This document shows positions 34,141 to 46,572 of a stretch of DNA of 64,000 bases, one piece after another (the first letter of the stretch is position 1; each line of letters begins with the position of its first letter). The notes under the pieces are model-generated. The model saw nothing but the letters and a program-made list of their open reading frames with translations, was not told the DNA's origin and searched no databases. The stretch spans positions 94,524-158,523 of the forward strand of contig JAUJYZ010001239.1 in assembly GCA_033675265.1 (NCBI GenBank). The letters run 5' to 3'. The DNA comes from Actinostola sp. cb2023 (lineage: Eukaryota > Cnidaria > Anthozoa > Actiniaria > Actinostolidae). A program made the position numbers and the translations under genes.

Positions 34141-35800
34141 ATTCTTCAAATCGCCAACTGGGTTCTACAGCGCATGCGCCCTGTGCTGGCCGCTCAGATA
34201 ATTACCGAAGGCTCTGATCAGCACGAGACATCCTTCACAAACAAATATTGCTCAAAACAACTCAAATATCGCTCAAATGACCTCATGTGTTGAGTTAAAT
34301 GATGAAATAATGGGGATCAAAGCAAAATGCGAGAAGTTTAAGAAGAGAAATATGCTATCAGTCGCACAACTGACACAAGATTGAACAATCTAATTAAAGT
34401 AAACGAAGCCGGCAGTATGTCTTCTATGCTTTGTACCGCGCTTTAACTGTGTGTTGTGGTAAGCTTATAACAGCGACATATATTTATTTATGCTGTTTGT
34501 TCCTTAAAATTATCCTGGGTGGAAACATTGCATTGGACAAGCTCTGTTTGATGAGAACGCCATAGAAACAGACAAACGCCCAAGTTGGCATATTTTTGGC
34601 CACGCGGGAGTGGCCGTTTATTAACATAACAAATATATGTTTGGAATCACCTTGAGGTGACCTGTCTACTTTAGTACAATGTTCTCAGAAAAGGTGAGGG
34701 TAAAAACCGGCACAATTGGTAAGAGAACAAATGGAGAATGAAGCCATTAGAGGGAGGAGATGGAGTGGCGGAGGTAAAATCGTGTGTATCGTTCAATTTG
34801 TGAACGAGCAAGATGACGAGTAGAGGGACGCCTGGTAGCTTTGTTCTCTTTCCGGTTATGCCGGAAGTCCCCAAGGCGGAACTGGAATTGAATATCGCAA
34901 CAGCCCGCATAAAAACATTTATTTTATTGCATAAATTAAACTGCCTTTTGCTGAGTTTTGAAATCGTTCAATTGCAAGGAAATCACTGATTTGAATGCCC
35001 AAAATGCAGGAAATATATATTATAAATGTTGAAGTCGTTGTCAGGAAATATTAGCATGTAGTCACCATGGATCACCGCTGCGATAGTTTATTTAAATTTG
35101 TATTTGGTATGGATATCACCGAAGGCTCTAACAACATGGTTTCTTCACAAACCTAGTTATTGGAGGAAGGTTATATTTCGTCTTGTTTTCAAAATAACCA
35201 CAATAATTCATAGAGATATGGATTTATCCGAATCCAGTACTAGTACTGCAAAGGGTTTATAGATCTTTAGAACTTAGAACAAAGTGAGTTGATACATGCA
35301 GTGAAGAGAAAAAACAATTAAGCTTACGTCAGTTGTATTTGTATGGATATATTTATGGTACCAATTAAACTATGTCATTGTCATTCATGATTCGCTGAGT
35401 TTGTGAAATCGCAGTATTGAAATTGCAATTAGGAAAGCATGACTGTTCTACCAAGTCACGCAACGAGCAACCAAACACTGTTTTAAATCGTAAGTCTAAG
35501 ATATCTATATTTAGTTCAAATAGGCTACATAATAATAAACTTTATTTTACAAGGGAAAAAACATATTACAGCTTGAGCTGAAAAACTTATGGCCCTTCTA
35601 ATCTAAAAATATAAATATAATCTAAAAAAATATATATATAAATATCTATCCTAATATCTATCCTAATCTAAACCTAAATACTAATATATACATATACATA
35701 ATATTGATAAATTTCTAAAAATATAAAAAATTATAAAAAAATAATCGACTATGAAATCGACATATCAGTTAGAAGCCCGACTTCACGCTAGTAGAGCGTG
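34141..35800. repeat. Dispersed long repeat, copy 2 (interrupted)
   Basis: 34141-34217 matches about 30-107, and 35100-35520 plus 35760-35800 match about 95-640, in the same orientation. ACCGAAGGCTCT occurs at both edges of the extra 0.9 kb (near 34205 and 35118), consistent with an insertion or internal duplication. No gene is visible in the interrupting DNA; a minus-strand 79-codon frame (34671-34910) is not convincing. Confidence 0.68.
35525..35760 (-). mobile_element. LINE-like 3' end inserted in dispersed repeat copy 2
   Basis: AATAATAAACTTTATTTTAC begins an insertion absent from the equivalent site in copy 1 (near 600-605). It contains ACTTATGGCCCTTCTAATCT, similar in style to the LINE-like family 1 ends, and an (AATCTAT)n-rich body. 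Confidence 0.5.
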
Positions 35801-38800
35801 TAGTTATTATTATTATTAAGTCGCCTATTATATTAGGGATTTGGTTCTTTGAGTACTGTGTAGTGGGAATTCATGAGAGTTATATACCACTGACTAATAC
35901 ATTATTGGTCATCATGAAAGCGGTGAATCACATCAGTGTAATACTCTCTGCACTTTGCCCACTTACTTCGATTCCCTTCAATTCTCCCTGGGGCAATTCA
36001 TTTCATAGAATGAGTTTGCAAAAAGCAAGAAACAAACAAAAATAACAATGAAGTGTAGAGATAATAATAGTTAAATTAGAACAATATTAAACGATAATAT
36101 AACACGGATACAGATTGAGTATGGAATGAATGAAAGGTCAGATGAAACGAAGAAAGGGATTCGAAGATTATTATCATTAATATTAAGATAAGAATAGTAA
36201 GAATAGACTAAAACAGAAACACAGAAAGAACGAGAGCAAGAAAAAAAAGAAAAAGAAAAAAGAAAGAAAAAGAAAGAAAAAATGAAATGAAAAAAAACAC
36301 ATATATCATCAAAAAAAATAAAAAATAAAGGCAGAATTAAGAAAAGAAATTAAAGTATCAAAGAGAAAACCAATGAAAGAATGATTGAATAAAACAAAAA
36401 ACACAATCAATAACTACTGTGCATTAAATAAACTTACGTTTCACGAATCTTTAGTTTGTCTTCGTCTCGTAATATATCTCTTACTGTATCAACAATGCGC
36501 CTAGTACTCCTAGTAGTCCTAGATGTTATAAGCTATGCAACTGATCTAATAAATGACCTTCTACTGAAATACACCCGAGCTATTGAAGACTCCAGATGAG
36601 TAGCACGTCAATATACGACGATGTATCTAGGTAACGTCAAGTGTCGTCAGTTCCATTACTACATGTTAATTCCCATTAGCCTTAACGCCACTAATTCATT
36701 TACTTTGATAGTCAAAAAGACAAAAAGTCTGAGAGTGTTACTGGTATCCTTCTGTTGAAATCCAACCGAGGAGCTAATCAATTATATTTATAGCCCGAAT
36801 GAGATCGAGAGATGACACTAAAATAATCCATGGATTAACTGCGATGATAGACGAATCCTACGCCAATATGGTGTCGTTTGTAGTGCTAATTAGAACGCAT
36901 TTCATATCAATTCTATGGGTTTTAGTTTGGTTAGGGGTTGAGGAAATCACATACGATTGCCAATTAGCTGTGATGAAAAGGACATTCTAATCTGGTTTAT
37001 ATGAATGTAAATATCACTATTTACTGTATATTGATGTCCAATTCTGATGAATATCACGATACTGACTGATCTGAGCGTGCGAAAAGACACAGAATCGACA
37101 AAAACATTACAATTTGAAAATACGCATTACAATAATCGATCAACAAAAAGACACAGAATGGAATATATCAATGCATGAACACGCTAGAAAGAAATGTTGA
37201 TTCAGCAAGCTATAGAGAAGAAAAAACCATCGTATCATCTATACAGTCTTCATAATTATAATATTAATTTCAATATTCTGTGCGCGCGTTACTTTGTTGG
37301 AAGCCTTTGGAAAAAAATGAAACTAAAAGCATTGCACAAATACCTCAGCGTTTCTACAATATCAAAATGTTTTCTATGCATTACTCTCTTACAAGAGTAG
37401 AAAGAAACTGAAAGAAAAGAAGGAGAGAGAGGAAGAGAGGAAGAAAGATAGAAAGAGAGAAATAAAGGAAAATAAGGAGCGATTAATGCATATGATGTTT
37501 CCACGAATTAATGAATACATGGAGGATATAGAGATAAAAGCGCAGACTGAAAAGAAAAAGGGAAAGAAAAGAGGAGAAAGGATAAGAAAAAGAAAAAGAA
37601 AAGTTAAGCAATAAGTGAACTAAATATATAGAAAGAAGTAAAGACAGAAATAAACGAAGCAAAAGTAGAGAAAGATAAATATGATATATTTAAGGTACAA
37701 TGCGTGATTTTAATTAACAAATATTTATTATCTAACTCATTATCGCATGAAATGGTTGTTTTTAAACCAGGCGAACTCTCATCAAAGTTTCAGGAAACGC
37801 TGGGTTGTGAATCCTTGCATGCCACCTCCTTACTCTGAAGCCCCCCCCCCCTGATATTCTAACTTTGACTTGGTTTAACAAACGTTCTCAGCGGTTACAT
37901 ATAAACGTCGCGCACCAGAAGTGATCTTAGTGGACGTCAATCAAATATATTTCTATGGCAACGCCGCTCATTTGTATGCATTAATGATAATATCTATGAA
38001 TGAATATCCAACTGAACTGCTACAGGCTACGAGAGAAGACGAGTCAATAAACGTGTTATGGTGTCGTTTATTCAGATGCAGAATTTATCCAATTAAATAC
38101 GCGCGAGGTCTATTGAACAATGTCCCGAGCTCAGTCTACATTTACGAGATTCAAGCATGGCTAGCTGCATCATTTAACAAGATCGGACAAATATTATTCA
38201 TCCAAAAAATCAGTGTCCCGTTTTGGAGAGCTTTCGACTTGGCACGTCTGACTGAGAACGGTGCAAATTAATCGACGTCGGTTTTGAAATAATGGAATTA
38301 ATTTTCAAATGTATCAGTTTAAAAATACACAACCTCGGTTATTAGGAGTGTTTTGATTGGTTCCTCGGACGATGGTTATTTAGTAAATAAACCCTTCTGG
38401 CGGCTGGTATATCGGCTGATTATGTCTGCGGCTGAGAGATGGTCCGAAAAATGAACAGTTGGCCGAGAAGCCGAAGCAAAACAAAATGACGGACGAAGAA
38501 AACAAGTTTCATCTTGTTCAAATATCCGTTCCGTTTGAGATCTTTTCATGTGTAAACTTCTAAAAACGTATTCGAAAATAAAAGATTGATAGTTTTTGAA
38601 GCTTTTTGAGTGGTTTTCTTGATATTTTGGGTTTTATTTGAGTGACTTTTTGGGCGCCGATTTTGACGTTTGTTCGTAGTTTAAGGATCGAAAAAGTATA
38701 AAAATACCTCAAATACCTGTCGTATCGACGTTAACATACCCCAAAAGGGAAAAAGTACACCACATGTATGTTATACAAGCTAATTTACCTACTAAAAATA

Positions 38801-38949
38801 CATTATAAAATTCATTAATAATTCATAAGCATTTCAGCCAATCCAATTTCAGAAATCAGGTCACATGAAACCCCTGTAAACCCCATACAAACCTGAAAGC
38901 ACGGGGAGGGCTTGAAGAGTCGTCAGGGAAAACTGGGGTTATGTAATAG
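35801..38949. other. Unique A+T-rich DNA
   Basis: Contains A/G-rich blocks at 36225-36345 and 37385-37610. A 116-codon plus-strand frame at 37921-38271 has no ATG at its 5' edge and no recognisable domain; I do not call it. A CACGGGGAGGGCTTGAA motif near 38900 recurs near 60222, each time just left of a hairpin. Confidence 0.5.
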
Positions 38950-39065
38950 ATACAATATGAGCGGCCGATCTGAATGGGATTTACAAACTCGTCGAGTCGT
39001 AGGCGAGAGTTTGTAAATCCCATACAGATCGGATCCGGACAACAACAACAACGCGAATATTGTAT
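38950..39065. repeat. TTACAATATGAGCGGCCG hairpin element H1
   Basis: Outer arms TACAATATGAGCGGCCGATC and GATCGG...CGCGAATATTGTA; inner arms ATGGGATTTACAAACTCG / GAGTTTGTAAATCCCAT. A CAACAACAACAAC run interrupts the right arm. It is one of four related hairpins (others at 50595, 51897 and 62144). Confidence 0.82.
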
Positions 39066-39292
39066 CTCACTTATCGAATCCAACGACGTATAAGTGGATG
39101 TTTTACTGTAAATTGGATGATAGGAAACAGTTTGGCCAAGAAAATCCAAGTTAAAGTTGAATGCAAATGAGGACGATTCTGTATCCGATTTACAAATGTC
39201 TGCTACGCTTACGATTTCTATTGTATTTCCCTCATGAATTAATCATGAATTTGATAAGAATGAATTAAGACAAATGAGAATGATAATTAGCT

Positions 39293-40146
39293 ACAACCAC
39301 TAGTGGATGTATACTGTTCTGATACAACCACTAGTAGATGTATACTGTTCTGATACAACCACTAGTGGATATACTGTTCTGATACAACCACTAGTGGATA
39401 TACTGTTCTGATACAACCACTAGTGGATGTATACTGTTCTGATACAACCACTAGTGGATGTATACTGTTCTGATACAACCACTAGTAGATGTATACTGTT
39501 CTGATACAACCACTAGTGGATGTATACTGTTCTGATACAACCACTAGTAGATGTATACTGTTCTGATACAACCACTAGTAGATGTATACTGTTCTGATAC
39601 AACCACTAGTGGATGTATACTGTTCTGATACAACCACTAGTAGATGTATACTGTTCTGATACACTATCGAATATCACTAGTGGATGTATCATTACTGTTC
39701 TGATACAACCACTAGTGGATGTATACTGTTCTGATACAATCGAATATCACTAGTGGATGTATCATTACTGTTCTGATACAACCACTAGTGGATGTATAGC
39801 TGTTCTGATACAACCACTAGTAGATGTATACTGTCCTGATCTGATACTGTTCTGATACAATCGAATAACTAGTGGATGTATCATTACTGTTCTGATACAA
39901 CCACTAGTGGATATACTGTTCTGATACAACCACTAGTGGATGTATACTGTTCTGATAGAACCACTAGTGGATGTATACTGTTCTGATAGAACCACTAGTG
40001 GATGTATACTGTTCTGATACAACCACTAGTGGATATATATTGTTCTGATACAACCACTAGTGGATGTATACTGTTCTGATACAACCACTAGTGGATGTAT
40101 ACTGTTCTGATACAACCGCTAGTGGATGTATACTGTTCTGATACAA
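39293..40146. repeat. 31-bp minisatellite with CCACTAGTGG core, about 27 copies
   Basis: Units read ACAACCACTAGTGGATGTAT followed by ACTGTTCTGAT; variants lose four bases (GGATATACTG) or gain AATCGAATATCACTAGTGG pieces. The core CCACTAGTGG is a perfect palindrome. A single unit-like ACAACCACTAGTGG sits at the matching end of the inverted copy near 50335. Confidence 0.94.
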
Positions 40147-41645
40147 CTATCGTGAAGCTAGGAACGCTAAAGAATCATAATATCTCACAATATATTTTAT
40201 CTAAAGAGTTACCATAGTAACGCTACGCGAACTGGAATCTTTGTACTTTTACTGTACAAACGAACTAAGTCTTATGTCAGCAGTGACCAATACAAGTTTA
40301 CTCAGTCAACAAGCTGAACAAATACAGCTAACGTATCTCTCAAGAACTTAGCATTTCTAAAGAATAATTACTTGACCTTATACCTTGCGCAGTAGAGTAC
40401 AAACTGCAATGCCACCGTATATGTTTACCAACTTTTAAAATCAGTTACAAGATCTGATCCTAAGGCAAATACGCGTAGATTATGCATTTATTCTGACACG
40501 TGACCTATTAGCGTTGTTGGTAAATATATATTAACATTAAAATGTTTAAAAGTATATTATATTTCACGCTGGGCTCGCGGGCGCACGAAATCCGCGGTTT
40601 TAATCGTGGCAGAAAATTTGCTCGATTTGTCATTGTTTACGTCACCATGGCAGTGGCGACCGAAGTCGCCGATTACGCCGCGACGCAATCACGACAGCGA
40701 TACGAAAATATATATTTTTGACGCTTCCGTATATCTAAGGAAAACGAATTTCTGAGATGATACCGAATGGATATCGATCTAACAATCGCTAATGAGAAAA
40801 CGCCAGTGATCGCCATTGATGGCCGACAAAATTGATTTTTTGTGAGATGCTTGTGTTGGGCCGTTGCTATGTTCGCCCGAATTTTAAATGTACGTGATGT
40901 GATCTTTGTGTGGAAATAGTGCCATATTGATGGAAATAAAGCTGATTGAATAATTTCGAAAAGAACAGATCTTGGCGATTGAGTCAAGGTATCTGCTGCT
41001 TGTTTGGTATGAACTTTCTCTACAAAATGTCATAAGTTATTAACATTTTTAGTGGTGTCGTATGAGCTTCGTTCAACGTACGTTTCTCGAAAAATCTTCA
41101 AGGGCACCAGTACATAAAATAAATACGTTCTTGCGGGTTTTTCGTCGTCAAATGCTAATTTCTTTCCCTCTATATACCGAATGTTTATCGATTGACTGAT
41201 AGCCGAAGTGACAGATCAAGAAGATGCCGTAGTTCAACGCTGTTGGTGTTTTTCGTCACTACTCCTGGTCAAGAAAACTTGCTTTGATTGCAACCCGCGT
41301 ATTGACAGATCACTTGGTGCTGAATGAGTAAATATTTCTCGACTATTTGTTCATCGATTTCTTTTTTGAAATGAACAAATTGTTTTACTTTAGATGCAGA
41401 ACACATTGTGTTAATTTCACGAGTCTCAATTGAGTTGTCTTTGAGTTATTACATTTCTTCTGGTGAGCTATCAGACTTTGCGAGTGATCATCAATGAATG
41501 TCTTGCGAACTGTAATCTTTACTTGTGCCTCTGATTATTAATTGAAGAATTCCTTTGTAGTCCTTCTCTCATTCTAGCTAGCGTCTCTGGGTACTATGAT
41601 TGTGTGATCGATAATGGGCCGTACAAACAGAAATTCAAGGTTTAA

Positions 41646-42659
41646 CCCATTCGCTCCTGAGCTATTTTGCGTTTTTTAGCGATTTTCTGGACCTAATCAC
41701 GTCTTAGGAAATTTCGATTCCATATAAGGGGTTTCCATGGAAATCTTGACAGTTCTGAAAGCCCACGGGCTCAGGTTCTGACGTAATCTTTCTCTTGTCG
41801 TGAATCTCCGCGAGGAACAGCATCTCGTAGCTACTAGGAGCGGTCAATTTTGCATTTTTAGAGTGTTTATAGCCATTATTCACCACAGAAGCCCCCAGGA
41901 CAGCATCATTAAGCTTGACTGGTGTGGTAGAGACCGTTCTCCTGGAAGAACTCAGGAGTTTAGATACGAATTCACGAACAGATTTCGACTTTGCCGTTTG
42001 GAAATTCAAAATGGCGGACTCAATTGTGAAATCGTCTCTCTGGTCTTTCTGTGTTGGATTCCAGGACCTACAAAGGCATTTTTGGCGACTTTGGACTTGT
42101 AAAGAATGCAACCGGTGCAATATTTTGCCTGTAGGACCGAGTGGCTCGACACTCTATATATTCTTAAAAGAGGGATTTTCGGGGGAGATCTATGCCGAAA
42201 TTCCCGGATGTTTCCCGGCATCCTTTTCGGGCGTGCAGAAGGAAAACACGTGTTAGCGAAAGTGGTCCTAAGGAAATGGCTATTGTTCGGCGAGTTAAGG
42301 AAAAGAGAGGGCAAAATTCACGACTATATCAAGATGAGAGATGGAAGTTTGCTGAGAAAGTGGCGTTTTGTTTCGCAAGGATGTATTTTGGAAGAAAATC
42401 CAAGTCAAATGTCGGTCATTTTCGAGGTGTAAAATTGCGTCAAAAACACGCATGTTTGATTTTTATGGCAAACAAATTGAACTAATGCCCAGAAATCGGA
42501 CCTGTAAGTCAGTTTACTTGAGGTTAAAATATGAAGATTTATCTAGTTGTCACTAATAACTGGCCATGAGATCGATGTTACGAAAATTCAGAAAGTTAGA
42601 ATTTTTCAAAGCACTATCGATGTTTACGGCCGGTTTCGGCCGGTGTAGGAGCGAATGGG
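41646..42659. mobile_element. Non-autonomous piggyBac-like element, copy 1
   Basis: Begins CCCATTCGCTCCT and ends AGGAGCGAATGGG, flanked by TTAA. CCC...GGG termini and TTAA duplication are the piggyBac signature. The interior has a subterminal GGCCGGTTTCGGCCGG palindrome at the right. Overlapping frames of 60-138 codons on both strands show no transposase similarity. Confidence 0.85.
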
Positions 42660-42663
42660 TTAA

Positions 42664-43185
42664 ATTCAATCAAATTTTTTTTTTTTTTTTTTCACTGACT
42701 TGCCAATTTTCCTACCAAAAACTATTTAAAACATTAAGTCTACCTAAGACGGTTATACATGCCAAATTTTATTTGAAACTGAGCTTGTTTGAAGGACTTA
42801 GGGGGGGAGGGTATTTGTTATAGACCTCAAAAGCCCAATTTTATATATAGGTCAAAAAGTCAAAGTTGAGGGAGTGGTCATTGTGAAATTTAGACAGCAG
42901 AGAAGAATAGTTGTCGTGGATATTAGTCAGACCAATGGTCACACTCACCCTATTGTGATCCAGGGGGGGAGTGATGCTTGTCACGTGACTAGCCCTAGCC
43001 CCTAAGCCAGCCTTCAGTCAAATCTAACCCTAGCTTCCAGAACTTAACCCAAGGGCAAAAAAAAATAACCCTAAGCCTGAATCGTTGCCCTAACCCTAGT
43101 TTTGAGTTAACCCCAACCCTAACTTCTTCCCGGAGGTGACAAAAGTCCTGGTCACGTGACCTCATATTTTTGTTTGTTTTTTTGT
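42664..43185. repeat. Cargo unit U1 with degenerate telomere-type repeats
   Basis: Starts ATTCAATC plus a T18 run and ends TTTGTTTGTTTTTTTG. It contains two CACGTGAC boxes bracketing CCCTAA-type repeats (for example GCCCTAACCCTAG near 43090). A TTAA separates it from U2. Confidence 0.88.
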
Positions 43186-43189
43186 TTAA

Positions 43190-43707
43190 ATTCAATCAAT
43201 TTTTTTTTTTTTTTCACTGACTTGCCATTTTTCCTACCAAAAACTATTTAAAACATTAAGTCTACCTAAGACGGTTATACATGCCAAATTTTATTTGAAA
43301 CTGAGCTTGTTTGAAGGACTTAGGGGGGGAGGGTATTTGTTATAGACCTCAAAAGCCCAATTTTACATATAGGTCAAAAAGTCAAAGTTGAGGGAGTGGT
43401 CATTGTGAAATTTAGACAGCAGAGAAGAATAGTTGTCGTGGATATTAGTCAGACCAATGGTCACACTCACCCTATGGTGATCCAGGGGGGGAGTGATGCT
43501 TGTCACGTGACTAGCCCTAGCCCCTAAGCCAGCCTTCAGTCAAATCTAACCCTAGCTTCCAGAACTTAACCCAAGGGCAAAAAAAAATAACCCTAAGCCT
43601 GAATCGTTGCCCTAACCCTAGTTTTGAGTTAACCCCAATCCTAACTTCTTCCCGGAGGTGACAAAAGTCCTGGTCACGTGACCTCATATTTTTGTTTGTT
43701 TTTTTGT
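43190..43707. repeat. Cargo unit U2, tandem copy of U1
   Basis: About 99% identical to U1 by eye. Differences are poly-T length and single bases such as TATATATAGG versus TACATATAGG and CTATTGTG versus CTATGGTG. Confidence 0.9.
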
Positions 43708-43711
43708 TTAA

Positions 43712-44725
43712 CCCATTCGCTCCTGAGCTATTTTGCGTTTTTTAGCGATTTTCTGGACCTAATCACGTCTTAGGAAATTTCGATTCCATATAAGGGGTTT
43801 CCATGGAAATCTTGACAGTTCTGAAAGCCCACGGGCTCAGGTTCTGACGTAATCTTTCTCTTGTCGTGAATCTCCGCGAGGAACAGCATCTCGTAGCTAC
43901 TAGGAGCGGTCAATTTTGCATTTTTAGAGTGTTTATAGCCATTATTCACCACAGAAGCCCCCAGGACAGCATCATTAAGCTTGACTGGTGTGGTAGAGAC
44001 CGTTCTCCTGGAAGAACTCAGGAGTTTAGATACGAATTCACGAACAGATTTCGACTTTGCCGTTTGGAAATTCAAAATGGCGGACTCAATTGTGAAATCG
44101 TCTCTCTGGTCTTTCTGTGTTGGATTCCAGGACCTACAAAGGCATTTTTGGCGACTTTGGACTTGTAAAGAATGCAACCGGTGCAATATTTTGCCTGTAG
44201 GACCGAGTGGCTCGACACTCTATATATTCTTAAAAGAGGGATTTTCGGGGGAGATCTATGCCGAAATTCCCGGATGTTTCCCGGCATCCTTTTCGGGCGT
44301 GCAGAAGGAAAACACGTGTTAGCGAAAGTGGTCCTAAGGAAATGGCTATTGTTCGGCGAGTTAAGGAAAAGAGAGGGCAAAATTCACGACTATATCAAGA
44401 TGAGAGATGGAAGTTTGCTGAGAAAGTGGCGTTTTGTTTCGCAAGGATGTATTTTGGAAGAAAATCCAAGTCAAATGTCGGTCATTTTCGAGGTGTAAAA
44501 TTGCGTCAAAAACACGCATGTTTGATTTTTATGGCAAACAAATTGAACTAATGCCCAGAAATCGGACCTGTAAGTCAGTTTACTTGAGGTTAAAATATGA
44601 AGATTTATCTAGTTGTCACTAATAACTGGCCATGAGATCGATGTTACGAAAATTCAGAAAGTTAGAATTTTTCAAAGCACTATCGATGTTTACGGCCGGT
44701 TTCGGCCGGTGTAGGAGCGAATGGG
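43712..44725. mobile_element. Non-autonomous piggyBac-like element, copy 2
   Basis: Same length (1014 bp), same orientation and apparently the same sequence as copy 1; the conceptual products of all shared frames are identical. It ends at TTAA (44726-44729) immediately before the host exon. Confidence 0.88.
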
Positions 44726-45974
44726 TTAAAGTGTACGAGAAACGACAGATTGAAAAGGCAATTAAAGATAGGGATAGTGAAATCAGTTCACTGAGACGTC
44801 AGTACCGTTCGAAAAAGGAGCAACTTCGACGCTTTAAACGAAAGGTATTCTGCTGCAACGCGCGCGATTATTAAGTAAGCTTAAGCTTATATAAGCTTAA
44901 GCTTAATCTAATATTTGCTTACTGTCAGAGCTAAAATTACATATCCTATCATTTGTAGATTTTAATTATTTTTGTTTGTTAATTCAGGTAGAAAATTTGA
45001 ACGAACTGCCGCAACTGAAGCGAACATCAACCGTAGTTAAGTCACTTAATATTAGAAAGAAAATTGCCAGGCAACGTAATCCATCTTGTGCTGTGTCTGT
45101 AGATCATCAAATTCATCTTAACATACCTGAGAGGCGGGAGGAAGAACGTAGATCAGAGACGTTTGAATGTGCTTCAATAATTCATGGAAGCACAAACGAA
45201 AATCCAAAGCCAGCACAAGATGGATTATGGTGCACATTTATTAAAAGTGTACCAAACAAACAATTACTCAATTACATAGAAACCACCCCTAAAGTGTTCA
45301 AAAAGGCAGTGCCAAAATTAATAAAGAAACAAGTCAAAAACTTTGAATCGAGTAATGAAAATGCAGCACGCAGCCTGAAGATATTATATAGTGGGGGGTT
45401 AATAAGCAAAACTAAATATAAACAGATACGTAGTGCTTCCAGTGTCAGTAATTCAGACAGCTGCCCTAAGAGCACTATTAAAAGTACCCTTGAATTTATG
45501 TCTGGGGTACCAATACCAAAGATTTTGCCCTATGATAGATTACTGACATTTATTAACACCTTAGATATCGGCACCATTAATGACATTTCAATATTTTGTA
45601 CCGACTTAAGTGAAGATGACCAAGTTGATGGAAAATTCAGAGATCTAGAGGATATGCTCTTGAAAATGGCCAAAATGTACCTATATATAGACACAACATT
45701 CTACTCTAGTCAACCGTTACTCAAGTGGTTTGGCAATGATAGCCCGGGTAGTTTTAAGGTTGCTATAGGGGCCGATGGAGCACCTTTCGGCAAAGAATCT
45801 GAAGCCACTGCATGGTTGATCAGTTTTGTGAATGTAGGTGGACGAGTGGCAACCCCAAATGATAATTTTTTACTGTGTGGGGCTAATTGTAAAGAGGACC
45901 ATGAGGCCATGGTACGGTTTGCTAAAGATCTTATGACCAAAATCAGTGTAATTGAGTCAAAACTTTACACAATT

Positions 45975-46572
45975 CATGAATATCAATTCAAATACTCATT
46001 AATTATTCATGAGGTAACCAGCCAACCAGGTGCCCCCAATTTGGTCACATGATGGACCTGGATACCCCGGAAAGTACTCGCGAGAGTAACTGGAAATGTT
46101 TCCAGTTACTGGAAAAATTGTTTTCCAGTACTGGAAACATTTCCAGTTACTCTCCCCAGTACTTATCATGAGGGACGATTAGAACTAATCGTCCGTCTCA
46201 TGACTGTACATGAGTTCTTATCCCTCATATAATAATCATCGGGATCTTGGACAGAGTAGAGGCAATACCACTCTGTCCGAATTCGATTTAATCTGAAAGC
46301 AGGTTCTACTTCATACTACTCAAGAGTCCAACACATGTGGGATACGATGTCCTCGACTCTGCGCATGAGCAGAGCATATGCAAAGACCGGAATTCTTGCT
46401 TTTCTGGGCTAAAACCTTGGAACTCTTTATTTATTGCCTTTAGGCCATTGCATGTAATAATTAATGAGTATTTGAAGTCGTTCCAAAGCCTCGAATTCGG
46501 ACTAGACGGGGTTTCCAGTCCTCGGCTTCGCCTCGGACTGGAAACCCCGTCTAGTCCTCATTCTCGGCTTTG
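45975..46572. mobile_element. Nested foldback DNA breaking exon 2 of the orphan gene
   Basis: TTCAAATACTCATTAATTAT at 45987 and its complement at 46457-46476 form inverted ends of 21 bp. Inside are further hairpins (around 46090-46165, 46172-46205 and 46250-46285). A second hairpin, 46480-46578, pairs GGACTAGACGGGGTTTCCAG with its complement. The exact borders with the host exon are uncertain. Confidence 0.7.

Larger units (their letters stand above)
41646..44725. mobile_element. piggyBac-like composite element, 3.08 kb
   Basis: Two 1014-bp elements in direct orientation enclose two tandem cargo units; every boundary is a TTAA (41642, 42660, 43186, 43708, 44726). The outermost TTAA copies interrupt one TTT-AAA codon pair of the host gene, so the whole block behaves as a single insertion with a 4-bp target duplication. 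No transposase is present. Confidence 0.78.

Noticed and set aside
37921..38271. 116-codon plus-strand frame
   Set aside because: No ATG at the upstream edge, no recognised domain, and no splice or promoter evidence.
39293..40146. CRISPR-like array
   Set aside because: Adjacent units are directly abutting 31-bp repeats without unique spacers, and the context is a eukaryotic minisatellite.
41704..42556. Several frames of 60-138 codons repeated identically at 43770-44622
   Set aside because: They lie within the two copies of the 1014-bp piggyBac-like element, overlap each other on both strands, and show no transposase features; their repetition reflects duplication of the element.
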